Of a stretch of DNA of 64,000 nt, positions 8,336 through 16,316 are shown one piece after another. Origin of the DNA: Woeseiaceae bacterium (GTDB lineage: Bacteria; Pseudomonadota; Gammaproteobacteria; Steroidobacterales; Woeseiaceae); contig JAJFKS010000017.1 in NCBI GenBank assembly GCA_021773115.1, forward strand, positions 248,001 to 312,000. The letters are read 5' to 3'. The notes beneath the pieces were generated by a model. It saw only the letters and a list, made by a program, of their open reading frames with translations, ran no database searches and was not told where the DNA came from. The stretch's first letter is position 1; the number at the start of each line of letters is the position of its first letter. Both the position numbers and the translations under genes were made by a program.

Positions 8336-8941
8336 TCATTGATGTCTCCAGTCGTTGAGGGCTTCGGAGTCGCTTGGGGATAGGCCGAGTGCCTCTCCGT
8401 CAGTTGATACTCCAAGACCAAGGACAGTCCTGTTGGCATAACAAAAATAGCCAACGACCTGGTTTACTTCCAACACTTCGCCATCTGTTACACCGGCCGC
8501 ACGTAGATCACTGACAACGGACTCGGAAAGTTTTGACGGTTCCAGGGTCAGTGCGCGGGCGTAGCACATGAGTTGCAATTCTGCGTTTGAAAAGACGGCA
8601 TCTGGTTGATCGGCTAACAATGCTTCGCCAATGGCGTCGGCGCGCTTGTTATCGTCAAGGCGTTGTCTCATGCCGGCAAGGTGATGCTCAACACAATAAG
8701 CACAGGCGTTCAGATGACTGACATAGACGCCAATCGCCTCGAGAAACCAAACCGGCAATGTGTTGGCGGAATGGTGAAGGACATTTTTGTAAAGAACCAT
8801 ATGGCCTTCAAGCGTGTGTGGGCGAAGACTGTGAACCTGCAAAACATGATCCACCTGCCCACCAGTGCCGGCAATGCGGTCATAGATTTTCTTCAGCCGT
8901 CCTTGTGCGTCTTCCGGCACGATTGTTTTAATCCAGCTCAT
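8336..8941 (-). CDS. AhpD-like carboxymuconolactone decarboxylase-family / peroxidase-related protein
   Basis: All-helical AhpD-fold protein, 201 aa from the ATG at 8941, which has an AGGA ribosome-binding site 7 nt upstream. The CxxC pair Cys80/Cys83 with following histidines (CAYCVEHH) is the catalytic motif of AhpD and of peroxidase-related CMD proteins. AhpD-type proteins reduce partner peroxidases or act as weak alkylhydroperoxidases. It precedes the deiodinase-like and OsmC-like genes and follows the hutC-like regulator by 87 nt, suggesting one redox operon. It is longer than AhpD itself (about 175 aa) and closer in length to the peroxidase-related subgroup. Confidence 0.87.
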   Translation of the reverse strand: MSWIKTIVPEDAQGRLKKIYDRIAGTGGQVDHVLQVHSLRPHTLEGHMVLYKNVLHHSANTLPVWFLEAIGVYVSHLNACAYCVEHHLAGMRQRLDDNKRADAIGEALLADQPDAVFSNAELQLMCYARALTLEPSKLSESVVSDLRAAGVTDGEVLEVNQVVGYFCYANRTVLGLGVSTDGEALGLSPSDSEALNDWRHQ

Positions 8942-9028
8942 TGAATATTCCTGCAAAAACGATAGTTGCCGCTATCTCGCTGCGGAGTGTGGTACGGATA
9001 CGTGGAGTGAAAATTAACGGCGCGCAGA

Positions 9029-9820
9029 TCATCTATTTGTCGGGTTCTTTCGAGGGCCGATACCGTCGACAATTTTCAGTTGTGCCACTGCACCGCGCCG
9101 ATTCTCAGGAATAAATCGCGCAGAAAGCTCGTAACGTGATCCCGGGTGACAAATTTCCGCGTACGAAGCAACAATGCCACTACTCCAGGTTCGTCGGACA
9201 ATGAGCAGGCAGGGTTCGACCGTCGGGACACTTAGCAGCCGGTGTGAAAGTGAATTGGGCATTACCGCACGAAGGACATGCTCCGCGCTTTGCAGCGGAG
9301 CGACGTCCATCAAATACTCTTCGGGCGTCGTCTCCCCAAAGTCATTCCGCAGATAGTCCGGCGCAATCACCGGATTGACGTAACGGTCTTCCAGCTGGAT
9401 CGCAATGTCGTTTTCGTAGTGAACGAGAACTGATCGAAACAGTTTGAAACCCGGGAGTACGCCAAATTGGGCCGCCAATTGCTCATCGGCCGTAACCTGT
9501 GTCAACTCGGCCACCACGGCGTGGTAACGATTGCCACGAGCGCGCACATCTTCCGCGACATTCCGGATCTCGAGTGGGTGCGCGTGAGTGCGCCGATCGG
9601 CGACGAAAGTGCCAACGCCCGCTGTTCGAGAAAGAAATCCCTCGTCGGTAAGCTCACGCATCGCGCGATTGATCGTCATGCGTGATGCCTGGAACATTTC
9701 GACCAACTCACTTTCCGTCGGTATTTGTTCGTCGGGACCCCACACGCCGGACGCGATGCGCTCCAGAATATGCTGCTTCACCCGTTTGTAGATCGGGATC
9801 GCCTGTTTTGGTTTGGTCAA
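9029..9820 (-). CDS. GntR-family transcriptional regulator, HutC subfamily
   Basis: DNA-binding repressor-type protein of 263 aa. The N-terminal winged helix-turn-helix (about residues 8-75: IPTESELVEMFQASRMTINRAMREL) is classic GntR. The C-terminal UTRA ligand-binding domain (about 95-245) contains DRYVNP and EYLMD, as in HutC (which senses urocanate). The start is a TTG with AAGGA 8 nt upstream. It is divergent from the NSS symporter gene and upstream of the redox genes. Two copies of a 12-mer operator-like word lie upstream of the symporter and receptor. HutC itself is not proved: no histidine-utilisation enzymes are in the window. Confidence 0.9.
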   Translation of the reverse strand: MTKPKQAIPIYKRVKQHILERIASGVWGPDEQIPTESELVEMFQASRMTINRAMRELTDEGFLSRTAGVGTFVADRRTHAHPLEIRNVAEDVRARGNRYHAVVAELTQVTADEQLAAQFGVLPGFKLFRSVLVHYENDIAIQLEDRYVNPVIAPDYLRNDFGETTPEEYLMDVAPLQSAEHVLRAVMPNSLSHRLLSVPTVEPCLLIVRRTWSSGIVASYAEICHPGSRYELSARFIPENRRGAVAQLKIVDGIGPRKNPTNR

Positions 9821-9959
9821 TGCTTGTCCTTAAAGTGTTATCAGTTTGACCGCAGGGTGTCGCCCGCAATTCATGACACGTTTAATTGTAAAACTTTCTA
9901 TACCGGTCAAGTGCCTGACGCTGAAAATCTGCTCTCTGCTCATCACGGTCAGCTAAAAC

Positions 9960-9978
9960 GTATAGACAAGTATATAAT
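9960..9978 (+). promoter_or_regulatory. Candidate HutC-type operator overlapping a -10 box upstream of the symporter gene
   Basis: GTATAGACAAGT at 9960-9971 matches, with one mismatch, the reverse complement of the word at 11415-11426 upstream of the TonB receptor. It abuts TATAAT at 9973-9978, a consensus -10 element, 31 nt before the symporter ATG. Palindromes of the TTGTATATACAA kind are known for HutC regulators; here mainly one half-site is well kept. Repressor binding would cover the -10. Confidence 0.5.
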
Positions 9979-10009
9979 AATTAAATCCCCCCAGAAAGAG
10001 GCAGGACTT

Positions 10010-11383
10010 ATGAGTGGTAGTGAACGGGCTACAGGTACAAGAGAAAATCCACGGTGGAGTTCGCCGATGATGTTTTTTCTCGCCTCAACCGGGATGGCCG
10101 TGGGTCTCGGAAATATCTGGCGATTCCCGTTTCTTGCAGGTGAGAATGGCGGCGGCGCCTTTGTTCTTGTGTACCTGGCGGCTGTTGCCGCAATCGGGCT
10201 GCCGATAATGATCGCTGAAATTATCGTCGGTCGGCGTGGCGGCGGAGCATCCGAGGCCGCTATTCGCGGGCTCATCAACTCGGAGGGCGCGGGACGGGCA
10301 TGGGGTGCAATCGGCTATCTTTCTTTCATCGTCCCGCTGGTCGGAGTCGGCTATTACGGGGTCATTGCAGGGTGGGTGCTGGATTATGCGGTCACATTCA
10401 CAAGCAGCGGCGGATTCGAAGCCGGTGCGGATAATTCGGCACGATTCGACTCGCTGCTTGCGGACCCGGCGCGGCTAATATTAGCGCACACAGCGTTCAT
10501 CGTTGGCTGCGCGTTTGTCGTCAGCCGTGGCCTGCACGGGGGCATCGAACGGCTATCGAAGACAGTAATGCCTTTGCTTTTGTTGATGTTGATTGGGCTG
10601 GTGTTCTACGCCGTAATCTATGGCGATTTCGCAGCCGCAGTCACATTTTTGTTCCGACCAAATTTCCAGGAACTGACACGTGAGGGTGTATTACTGGCCG
10701 TTGGTCAGGCGTTTTTCTCGCTTGCTGTGGGTTTTGGTGCATTGATGGCTTTCGGGGCCTACCTGCCGAAACAGGTTTCGATTCCCAAAACGGCGGCAGC
10801 GATCTGTGCCGCAGATACGCTGGTAGCGCTTCTTGCGGGGCTCGCCATATTTCCAATCGTGTTCGCCGTTGGGCTGGACGCGGGTGGAGGCCCCGGCCTG
10901 GTCTTCCTAACCTTGCCGACCGCTTTCGCCCAGATCCCGGGCGGCTATATCGTTGGCTCAGTGTTTTTCATTCTTCTGTTCGTTGCAGCGCTAACGACGG
11001 GGGTAGGAACGTTTGAAGCAGTGGTGGGGTGGCTGCAAGCACGGGGTGTCAGACGCAAGAGTGCCGTGATGTTCAGCGCTGCAGTTGCCTGGCTGATCGG
11101 TGCAGTCGCCGCGATGTCCTTTAACGTGATGGCCGATGTGCGCACCGACGAATCCCTGCCGCTTGTCGGTGCCAAGACGATATTCGAGCTGCTCGACTTC
11201 TCGGTTGCAAATCTCATGTTGCCGCTCAATGGGCTTCTTATTGCCTTATTCGCGGCTTGGGGTCTCAAACGGGCGACGAGCATGGCCGAATTCGGTAGTG
11301 ACAGCCACATGTACTCGGTATGGCGCGTGCTTAGCCGCGTCATTGCACCGATTGCTGTTGTCATCATTATGTTTTCTGTATGA
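10010..11383 (+). CDS. Sodium-dependent amino-acid transporter, NSS (SLC6/SNF) family
   Basis: Secondary transporter of the neurotransmitter:sodium symporter family, which in bacteria carries tryptophan, tyrosine, leucine and other amino acids with Na+. From the ATG at 10010 (AGGA ribosome site) it is 457 aa with 11-12 hydrophobic segments. The TM1 signature VGLGNIWRFPF and the following GENGGGAFVLVY identify the family. The open frame extends upstream to 9725 but that part overlaps the hutC-like gene and is not credible. Divergent from the hutC-like gene and followed 141 nt later by a TonB receptor with the same operator word. Substrate unknown. Confidence 0.93.
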   Translation: MSGSERATGTRENPRWSSPMMFFLASTGMAVGLGNIWRFPFLAGENGGGAFVLVYLAAVAAIGLPIMIAEIIVGRRGGGASEAAIRGLINSEGAGRAWGAIGYLSFIVPLVGVGYYGVIAGWVLDYAVTFTSSGGFEAGADNSARFDSLLADPARLILAHTAFIVGCAFVVSRGLHGGIERLSKTVMPLLLLMLIGLVFYAVIYGDFAAAVTFLFRPNFQELTREGVLLAVGQAFFSLAVGFGALMAFGAYLPKQVSIPKTAAAICAADTLVALLAGLAIFPIVFAVGLDAGGGPGLVFLTLPTAFAQIPGGYIVGSVFFILLFVAALTTGVGTFEAVVGWLQARGVRRKSAVMFSAAVAWLIGAVAAMSFNVMADVRTDESLPLVGAKTIFELLDFSVANLMLPLNGLLIALFAAWGLKRATSMAEFGSDSHMYSVWRVLSRVIAPIAVVIIMFSV

Positions 11384-11414
11384 GTCCGACCCGGATTCAC
11401 AGGAATATGACTAG

Positions 11415-11443
11415 ACTTGTATATACATAGTAACTTTTATAAG
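11415..11443 (+). promoter_or_regulatory. Candidate HutC-type operator and promoter upstream of the TonB receptor
   Basis: ACTTGTATATAC at 11415-11426 contains most of the perfect 10-bp palindrome TGTATATACA (11418-11427). Its reverse complement repeats the word at 9960-9971. The same stretch supplies a possible -35 (TTGTAT, 11417-11422) with TATAAG at 11438-11443 as -10, spacer 15 nt, leaving an untranslated leader of about 75 nt. This suggests that the receptor and the symporter are repressed by the same regulator. Confidence 0.5.
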
Positions 11444-11524
11444 CTTGCGATGATGCGGCGTGGGCCTATTGCTTCACGCGGGGCTGATCGAAAGGCCAAT
11501 GAGAAGACCAACGAGGGGCGACAT

Positions 11525-14119
11525 ATGACGAATTATCTGAACAATTACGCTACACAACATCGTTTCAGCAGGCAGCGTGCGATTAAGGCGACGGTTTGCA
11601 GCACCGCATTGGGTTTACTACTCGTCGCCAGCCCGACATTTTCACAGACAATTTCCGCAGCGGACGAAGTCGAAGAAATCGTTACGATTGGTACCCGTGT
11701 TGCGGGTCGCACGGTTACGGAAACGACTGTCGCAATCGACATCATCGGTGAGGCACAAGTCAGCAAGAATACCGGCTTGTTTGAGACCGGTGAGCTACTG
11801 CAACGTCTTGCGCCCTCATTTAATTTCAGTCGCACGCAGATATCGGATGGCTCAGACATTTTCCGCCCTGCAACCCTCCGCGGACTGGGCCCGGACCAGG
11901 TTCTCGTCTTGCTCAACGGCAAACGTCGACACACGCGGGCACTCCTGGGGCTGTCCGGCACCGTTGGTGAGGGCGCGGCAGGCACCGATTTCAACGCCAT
12001 TCCGTCGATCGCGATCAAGCGTATCGAAATACTGCGCGACGGAGCCGCAGCACAATACGGTTCCGATGCGATTGCCGGTGTCGTCAACATTGAGCTTAAA
12101 GATGCCGTCAACGAATTCAGTGTGAACGGTCTTGTCGGCGAGACATTCGAAGGCGATGGTGAGCGTTTGCAGTTTCAGGCCAACGGCGGCGTGCCACTGG
12201 GCTCATCCGGCTTTCTGAATGTAAGCGCTGAGTACAGAGAAGGTGATCCGACCAATCGGGCAGCGAACAGTCCGCAGTTTCCGGGCCGGCAGATTTTTCG
12301 GCATGGCGATGGTGATACGGAGTTTGTCGGGTTTTTTGCAAACGCCGGTATACAGCTCAGCGATACGGCTGAATTGTACGGATTCAGTGGCTTCTCTGAG
12401 AGCGAGGCACTCGGTGCCGGGTTTTATCGATTCGCCGACCAGGCCGACCGATCGGTGCCGCAGGTATTTCCCGAGGGGTTCTTGCCTCGCGATACCAACA
12501 AGTCGACGGACTTTTCCATCGCGGGGGGTGTGCGCGGCAACCTGACTGATTCGTGGACCTACGACCTCAGCGCCGTGTACGGTGAAAACGACTACGATTT
12601 CGGGACTACCAACACGATTAACGCGTCAATTGCGGCCGATTTCCTCAACCGTAACCCCGGCGCCACAGACGCCGAGATTGCCGCCAATGCGGGCCCAACA
12701 AGCGGGTTTTCCGGCAGTCAGACGTTTGAACAACTGACCTTCAATCTGGACATCGCCGGAGAGGTCGAGATTGGCTTGAATAATCCGCTGTATCTTGCGT
12801 TTGGGGCTGAATATCGAGACGAAGACTATGCACTTGAGCCTGGGGAGCTGGCATCATTTAGTTGCGGCCTCAGTCCTTCGAACGCGTTCATACCTTCCAT
12901 CGTGGATCCCGGTGCGGGTGTTGACCCGGTGACTTTTGAGCCAATCGACACCTCCACCGGCACCCCCGCGACTTGCGGGTTTCAGGCGTTTCCAGGCTTC
13001 CGGCCGGAATCGGCCGGGAGCTTCAGCCGCGACAGTTTTGCTATTTATGTCGATGGCGAAACCAGTCTGACCGATCAGCTCCTATTGGGTGTTGCAGTAC
13101 GCTATGAAGATTTCGGCGATGTCGGTGATGAACTGACCAGTAAAGTGAGCGCACGCTACGAGTTTACGGACACGTTCGCTATTCGCGGTGCTGCGCAGAC
13201 AGGATTCCGCGCACCGAGCCTGCAACAATTATCGCTGGAATTCGTGACCACCAACGTTGGTGCCGCGGGTCTCACGGAAACACTGCTGGCTCGAACGGGC
13301 TCGGCGTTTCCAGGTTTCTTTGGCATCAATAATCTGGATATCGAGACATCCACAGGTTTCTCAGGCGGTTTTGTTTGGGAGCCGCTGGATAATCTCACCG
13401 TTACGGTTGATGGCTTCCTGATAAACATTGATGACCGAATCGTTCTGGGCAGCCCGTTGGCGCCATCCCAGCTTGATGCAGTTCCGGCGGCACAGGCTTT
13501 CCTTGTTGATAATTTGATATCCCAGGCCAATTTCTTTTCGAACGCGACGGATACCGAGACCACCGGCGTTGATATCGTCATTAGCCACGATACCGATCTC
13601 TGGAGTGGTTCTTTGACATCCACCCTGGCCGTCAACCTGAACGAAACAACGATTGAAGCTATCAACGCGCCAGTCGGGGTCGATCCTGATCTGCTTTTCC
13701 CCGATCCAGCAAGGAGATTTGTCGAGACAGGTCAGCCGCAAACCCGAGTAAATTTGTCGTTCGATTGGGAACGCGAGAATTTGAATTCGATACTTCGCTT
13801 GAATTACATCGGTGACACAACCACCTCATTTTTCACAGAACAGGGTCTTGGCATCCCCGAAGGTGCTCCGTTCAATAATGAAACTTCACTCAGTCCGGGC
13901 TCTGCGTTGCTAGTCGACCTGGAACTCGCTTATCGCATCAACGATCATCTCCAAATCGCGGTCGGTGGTAATAACCTGCTGGATGAGGAACCCAATAAAG
14001 TAGCGGCCGACTCCGTAATTGCCGGCATTACCCGCGGCAACATACAATTTCCGATGCGTGGGCTCGCGTACGGCCTCAATGGTGGTTTTTACTACGCAAG
14101 ATTCACCGCAAGTTTTTAG
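11525..14119 (+). CDS. Large TonB-dependent outer-membrane receptor
   Basis: TonB-gated outer-membrane channel, 864 aa from the ATG at 11525, which follows a GAGGGG ribosome site; an in-frame extension to 11417 lacks such support. Domains: signal peptide (about 1-44, ending SPTFSQ), TonB-box-like VEEIVTIGTR, plug with RGLGPDQVLVLLNGKRRH and EILRDGAAAQYGSDAIAGVVNI, then a large beta-barrel ending in a terminal phenylalanine (ARFTASF). The plug type is common in marine and freshwater gammaproteobacteria for unidentified organic substrates. Operator sharing with the NSS symporter suggests both import the same compound. A hairpin follows the stop. Confidence 0.93.
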   Translation: MTNYLNNYATQHRFSRQRAIKATVCSTALGLLLVASPTFSQTISAADEVEEIVTIGTRVAGRTVTETTVAIDIIGEAQVSKNTGLFETGELLQRLAPSFNFSRTQISDGSDIFRPATLRGLGPDQVLVLLNGKRRHTRALLGLSGTVGEGAAGTDFNAIPSIAIKRIEILRDGAAAQYGSDAIAGVVNIELKDAVNEFSVNGLVGETFEGDGERLQFQANGGVPLGSSGFLNVSAEYREGDPTNRAANSPQFPGRQIFRHGDGDTEFVGFFANAGIQLSDTAELYGFSGFSESEALGAGFYRFADQADRSVPQVFPEGFLPRDTNKSTDFSIAGGVRGNLTDSWTYDLSAVYGENDYDFGTTNTINASIAADFLNRNPGATDAEIAANAGPTSGFSGSQTFEQLTFNLDIAGEVEIGLNNPLYLAFGAEYRDEDYALEPGELASFSCGLSPSNAFIPSIVDPGAGVDPVTFEPIDTSTGTPATCGFQAFPGFRPESAGSFSRDSFAIYVDGETSLTDQLLLGVAVRYEDFGDVGDELTSKVSARYEFTDTFAIRGAAQTGFRAPSLQQLSLEFVTTNVGAAGLTETLLARTGSAFPGFFGINNLDIETSTGFSGGFVWEPLDNLTVTVDGFLINIDDRIVLGSPLAPSQLDAVPAAQAFLVDNLISQANFFSNATDTETTGVDIVISHDTDLWSGSLTSTLAVNLNETTIEAINAPVGVDPDLLFPDPARRFVETGQPQTRVNLSFDWERENLNSILRLNYIGDTTTSFFTEQGLGIPEGAPFNNETSLSPGSALLVDLELAYRINDHLQIAVGGNNLLDEEPNKVAADSVIAGITRGNIQFPMRGLAYGLNGGFYYARFTASF

Positions 14120-14159
14120 CTTGCAGGTGCTTCTGGGAGATAGCGACAAAAGCCAATGC

Positions 14160-14189
14160 GAACTCCGCTTCAATGAAGAAGCGGAGTTC
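14160..14189 (+). terminator. Hairpin, probable terminator after the TonB receptor gene
   Basis: Perfect 12-bp inverted repeat (GAACTCCGCTTC at 14160-14171 and its complement at 14178-14189) with a 6-nt loop, about 40 nt after the stop codon. Only a weak T-rich tail (TGATTTC) follows, so termination efficiency is uncertain. Confidence 0.6.
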
Positions 14190-14259
14190 TGATTTCGGCC
14201 GCTCTTGGAGAGCTTGTCCCACGGAATACATGGCGTGAACAAGCGCTGAGTACCCATAG

Positions 14260-14697
14260 CTGGCGCCCCGCTTCGACAAGCCTGTACGCTACGTCATCTG
14301 TAGTCACAACCACAGCGATCACGTTTACGGTGGCGAGGTTTTCAAAGCGCCGGGCGTCGATTTCATAGCGCACGAACTGGCCCGGCAGGACCTTGCCCGG
14401 ACCCGGGCAGCGACGGTCATCCCCAATCTGACATTTGACGACGCGATGACGGTTCAACCCGGCGAAACCACCGTGGAGCTCCGATACCATGGACCCAACG
14501 ACGGCCGGGGTTCCATCAGTATGCACTTCATGCCAGCCAGCGTCGTGTTTGTTGTCGACTGGATCGTGCTCGGGCGGATGCCCTGGCAAAAACTCTGGAG
14601 TTACGACATGCAGGGAATGATCAACTCGACTCGTGAGGTTCTCGAGCGATGCACATCTCGAGATAGCTTTTGGCACATAATTCGGCATCGAGATTGA
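14260..14697 (+). pseudogene. Remnant of a metallo-beta-lactamase-fold hydrolase
   Basis: A frame without stop from 14260 to a TGA at 14697 encodes the middle and end of an MBL-fold protein: VRYVICSHNHSDHVYGGEVF carries the HxHxDH zinc motif, followed by FIAHELARQDLARTR, QPGETTVELRYHGPN and VVFVVDWIVLGRMPW, all typical of the family. The N-terminal strands are missing: an in-frame TAG at 14257 precedes the piece. The usual PNH zinc ligand is PND here. There is no start codon before the zinc motif. The rest of 14120-14806 holds only the upstream hairpin and about 100 nt of leader for the next kinase. Confidence 0.7.
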
Positions 14698-14806
14698 CGC
14701 TGCTACACTTGTGATGCGGGGCTCCCGCTTTATGTCAATGCAACGATCTACGACACGGCTTTTCACGTACTATACCGTCGGGCCGGTCCGGCTCATTTAA
14801 AGGAAT

Positions 14807-16018
14807 ATGATGTCTGCAGCGCCTCCAACTCCAGATGAAACTGAGCGACTTGCCAAGCTTGAAAGCTATGACGTAATGGACACGCTGCCCGAAGCCGTTT
14901 TTGACGATATAACATTAATTGCGGCACACATCTGCCAGACGCCCATTGCGCTAATAACACTAATCGATAAAGACAGACAGTGGTTCAAGTCGAAACTCGG
15001 AATAGATATCAATGAAACACCGCGGGACATTGCGTTTTGCGCGCACGCGATTCATGGAACCGAGATACTTCACGTACCCGATGCGCGCAAAGACGTGCGA
15101 TTTTACGACAATCCTCTGGTTGCGGGTGGACCGCATTTCAATTTCTATGCCGGGGCGCCGATAACGACGCCGGAGGGCTACAACGTTGGCACATTGTGCG
15201 TTATCGACGACGTCCCCCGGGAACTGACACCCGAGCAAAAAGACGCACTTGCGCGACTGTCGCGAATAGTGTCGAGGCAACTCGAGTTCCGACTTCTCGC
15301 TGCGCGCGCGGAGCAGGCAACTCAATCGAAAAGCGATTTCCTGGCAAACATGAGTCACGAATTGCGTACGCCATTAAACGCCATAATCGGCTACTGCGAT
15401 TTGCTGATAGAAGAGCCCGACGCGGACGCTGAAAGCAGGCTTGAAGATTTGGGTAAGATCCGCCGCAGTGGCACGCACTTGCTGAATCTGATTAATGACA
15501 TTTTGGATATGTCGAAAATCGAAGCAGGTAAAATGGATGTTTACAGCGAGCTTGTCTCGCTACCACAATTCCTCTCAGAGCTCGAATACATGGTATTGCC
15601 GTTACTCGCACGAAATGGCAACAAACTGGTGATGCAAATGGAATTTGCGCAGGCAAGCCTGAATACTGATTACACGAAACTTAAACAAATCATCATCAAC
15701 CTTATTTCCAATTCGGCGAAGTTTACGACAAATGGCACAGTTACAGTCCGAATGTATCGGGATACTGCGGGTGGGGTCGATCAGTTCATTGCAGAGATTA
15801 CGGATACGGGCGTCGGTATTCCGCGTGACAAGCTGGAACAGATCTTCGACGTCTTTGGCCAGGTGGACGTATCGACATCCAGAAATTATGGCGGTAGCGG
15901 GCTGGGGCTGGCGATATGCAGAAAATTAACCGAACTCCTGGGTGGCTCTCTGTCAGCAAGCAGTGTGGTAGGTGAGGGGTCGGTATTTACGCTGCGAATT
16001 CCGATTTGTTCAGCGTAG
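14807..16018 (+). CDS. GAF-domain sensor histidine kinase
   Basis: Soluble sensor kinase, 403 aa, no membrane segment. The N-terminal GAF domain (about 1-165) has the common environmental-sensor form with FDDITLIAAHIC, DRQWFKSKLG and FCAHAI; the HisKA domain carries the phosphoacceptor His184 in MSHELRTPLN; the HATPase_c domain has N (NLISNSAKF), G1 (DTGVGIP) and G2 (GGSGLGLAI) boxes. There is no receiver domain and no response regulator adjacent. AAAGGA precedes two ATG codons (14807, 14810). The last 25 nt of the gene are the first copy of a 35-bp tandem duplication. Ligand unknown. Confidence 0.93.
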   Translation: MMSAAPPTPDETERLAKLESYDVMDTLPEAVFDDITLIAAHICQTPIALITLIDKDRQWFKSKLGIDINETPRDIAFCAHAIHGTEILHVPDARKDVRFYDNPLVAGGPHFNFYAGAPITTPEGYNVGTLCVIDDVPRELTPEQKDALARLSRIVSRQLEFRLLAARAEQATQSKSDFLANMSHELRTPLNAIIGYCDLLIEEPDADAESRLEDLGKIRRSGTHLLNLINDILDMSKIEAGKMDVYSELVSLPQFLSELEYMVLPLLARNGNKLVMQMEFAQASLNTDYTKLKQIIINLISNSAKFTTNGTVTVRMYRDTAGGVDQFIAEITDTGVGIPRDKLEQIFDVFGQVDVSTSRNYGGSGLGLAICRKLTELLGGSLSASSVVGEGSVFTLRIPICSA

Positions 16019-16063
16019 CTGCAACGAAGCGAATTCCGATTTGTTCAGCGTAGCTGCAACGAA
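15994..16063 (+). repeat. Perfect 35-bp tandem duplication across the kinase stop codon
   Basis: Two identical adjacent 35-nt units, 15994-16028 and 16029-16063, each beginning GCGAATTCCGATTTG and including the TAG of the GAF kinase in the first copy. The second copy is non-coding. Identity without any substitution suggests a recent slippage or duplication event. The remaining gap up to 16316 (about 250 nt) shows no gene or clear RNA. Confidence 0.97.
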
Positions 16064-16316
16064 TCCCAGTGGGGCCGAAACGGCAGATTTCCGCATCTTG
16101 TAAATTTAAATGGTATGACCCTGAATCTCGCGTTTTCCGTCGGTTTCCCAGGCGCATTCACTTCTGAAGGTCAGGAGGGATGGTCGACCGTCGCGGTCTT
16201 TGTGTGATTAACGACACAGCACATCGTGTTCCAGTGTGGTCAAATCCTACCCGACATTATGTTATTTGACGTCTGTGGCTTTGTCCCGTTCGTTGGCAGC
16301 CAACCCCTGGAGACAC

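Noticed and set aside
9725..10009. Longer N terminus for the NSS symporter
   Set aside because: It overlaps the divergent regulator gene and its promoter, and NSS proteins start just before TM1.
14170..14766. 198-aa minus-strand frame downstream of the TonB receptor
   Set aside because: It is the antisense shadow of the MBL remnant, which has recognisable zinc-binding motifs on the plus strand.
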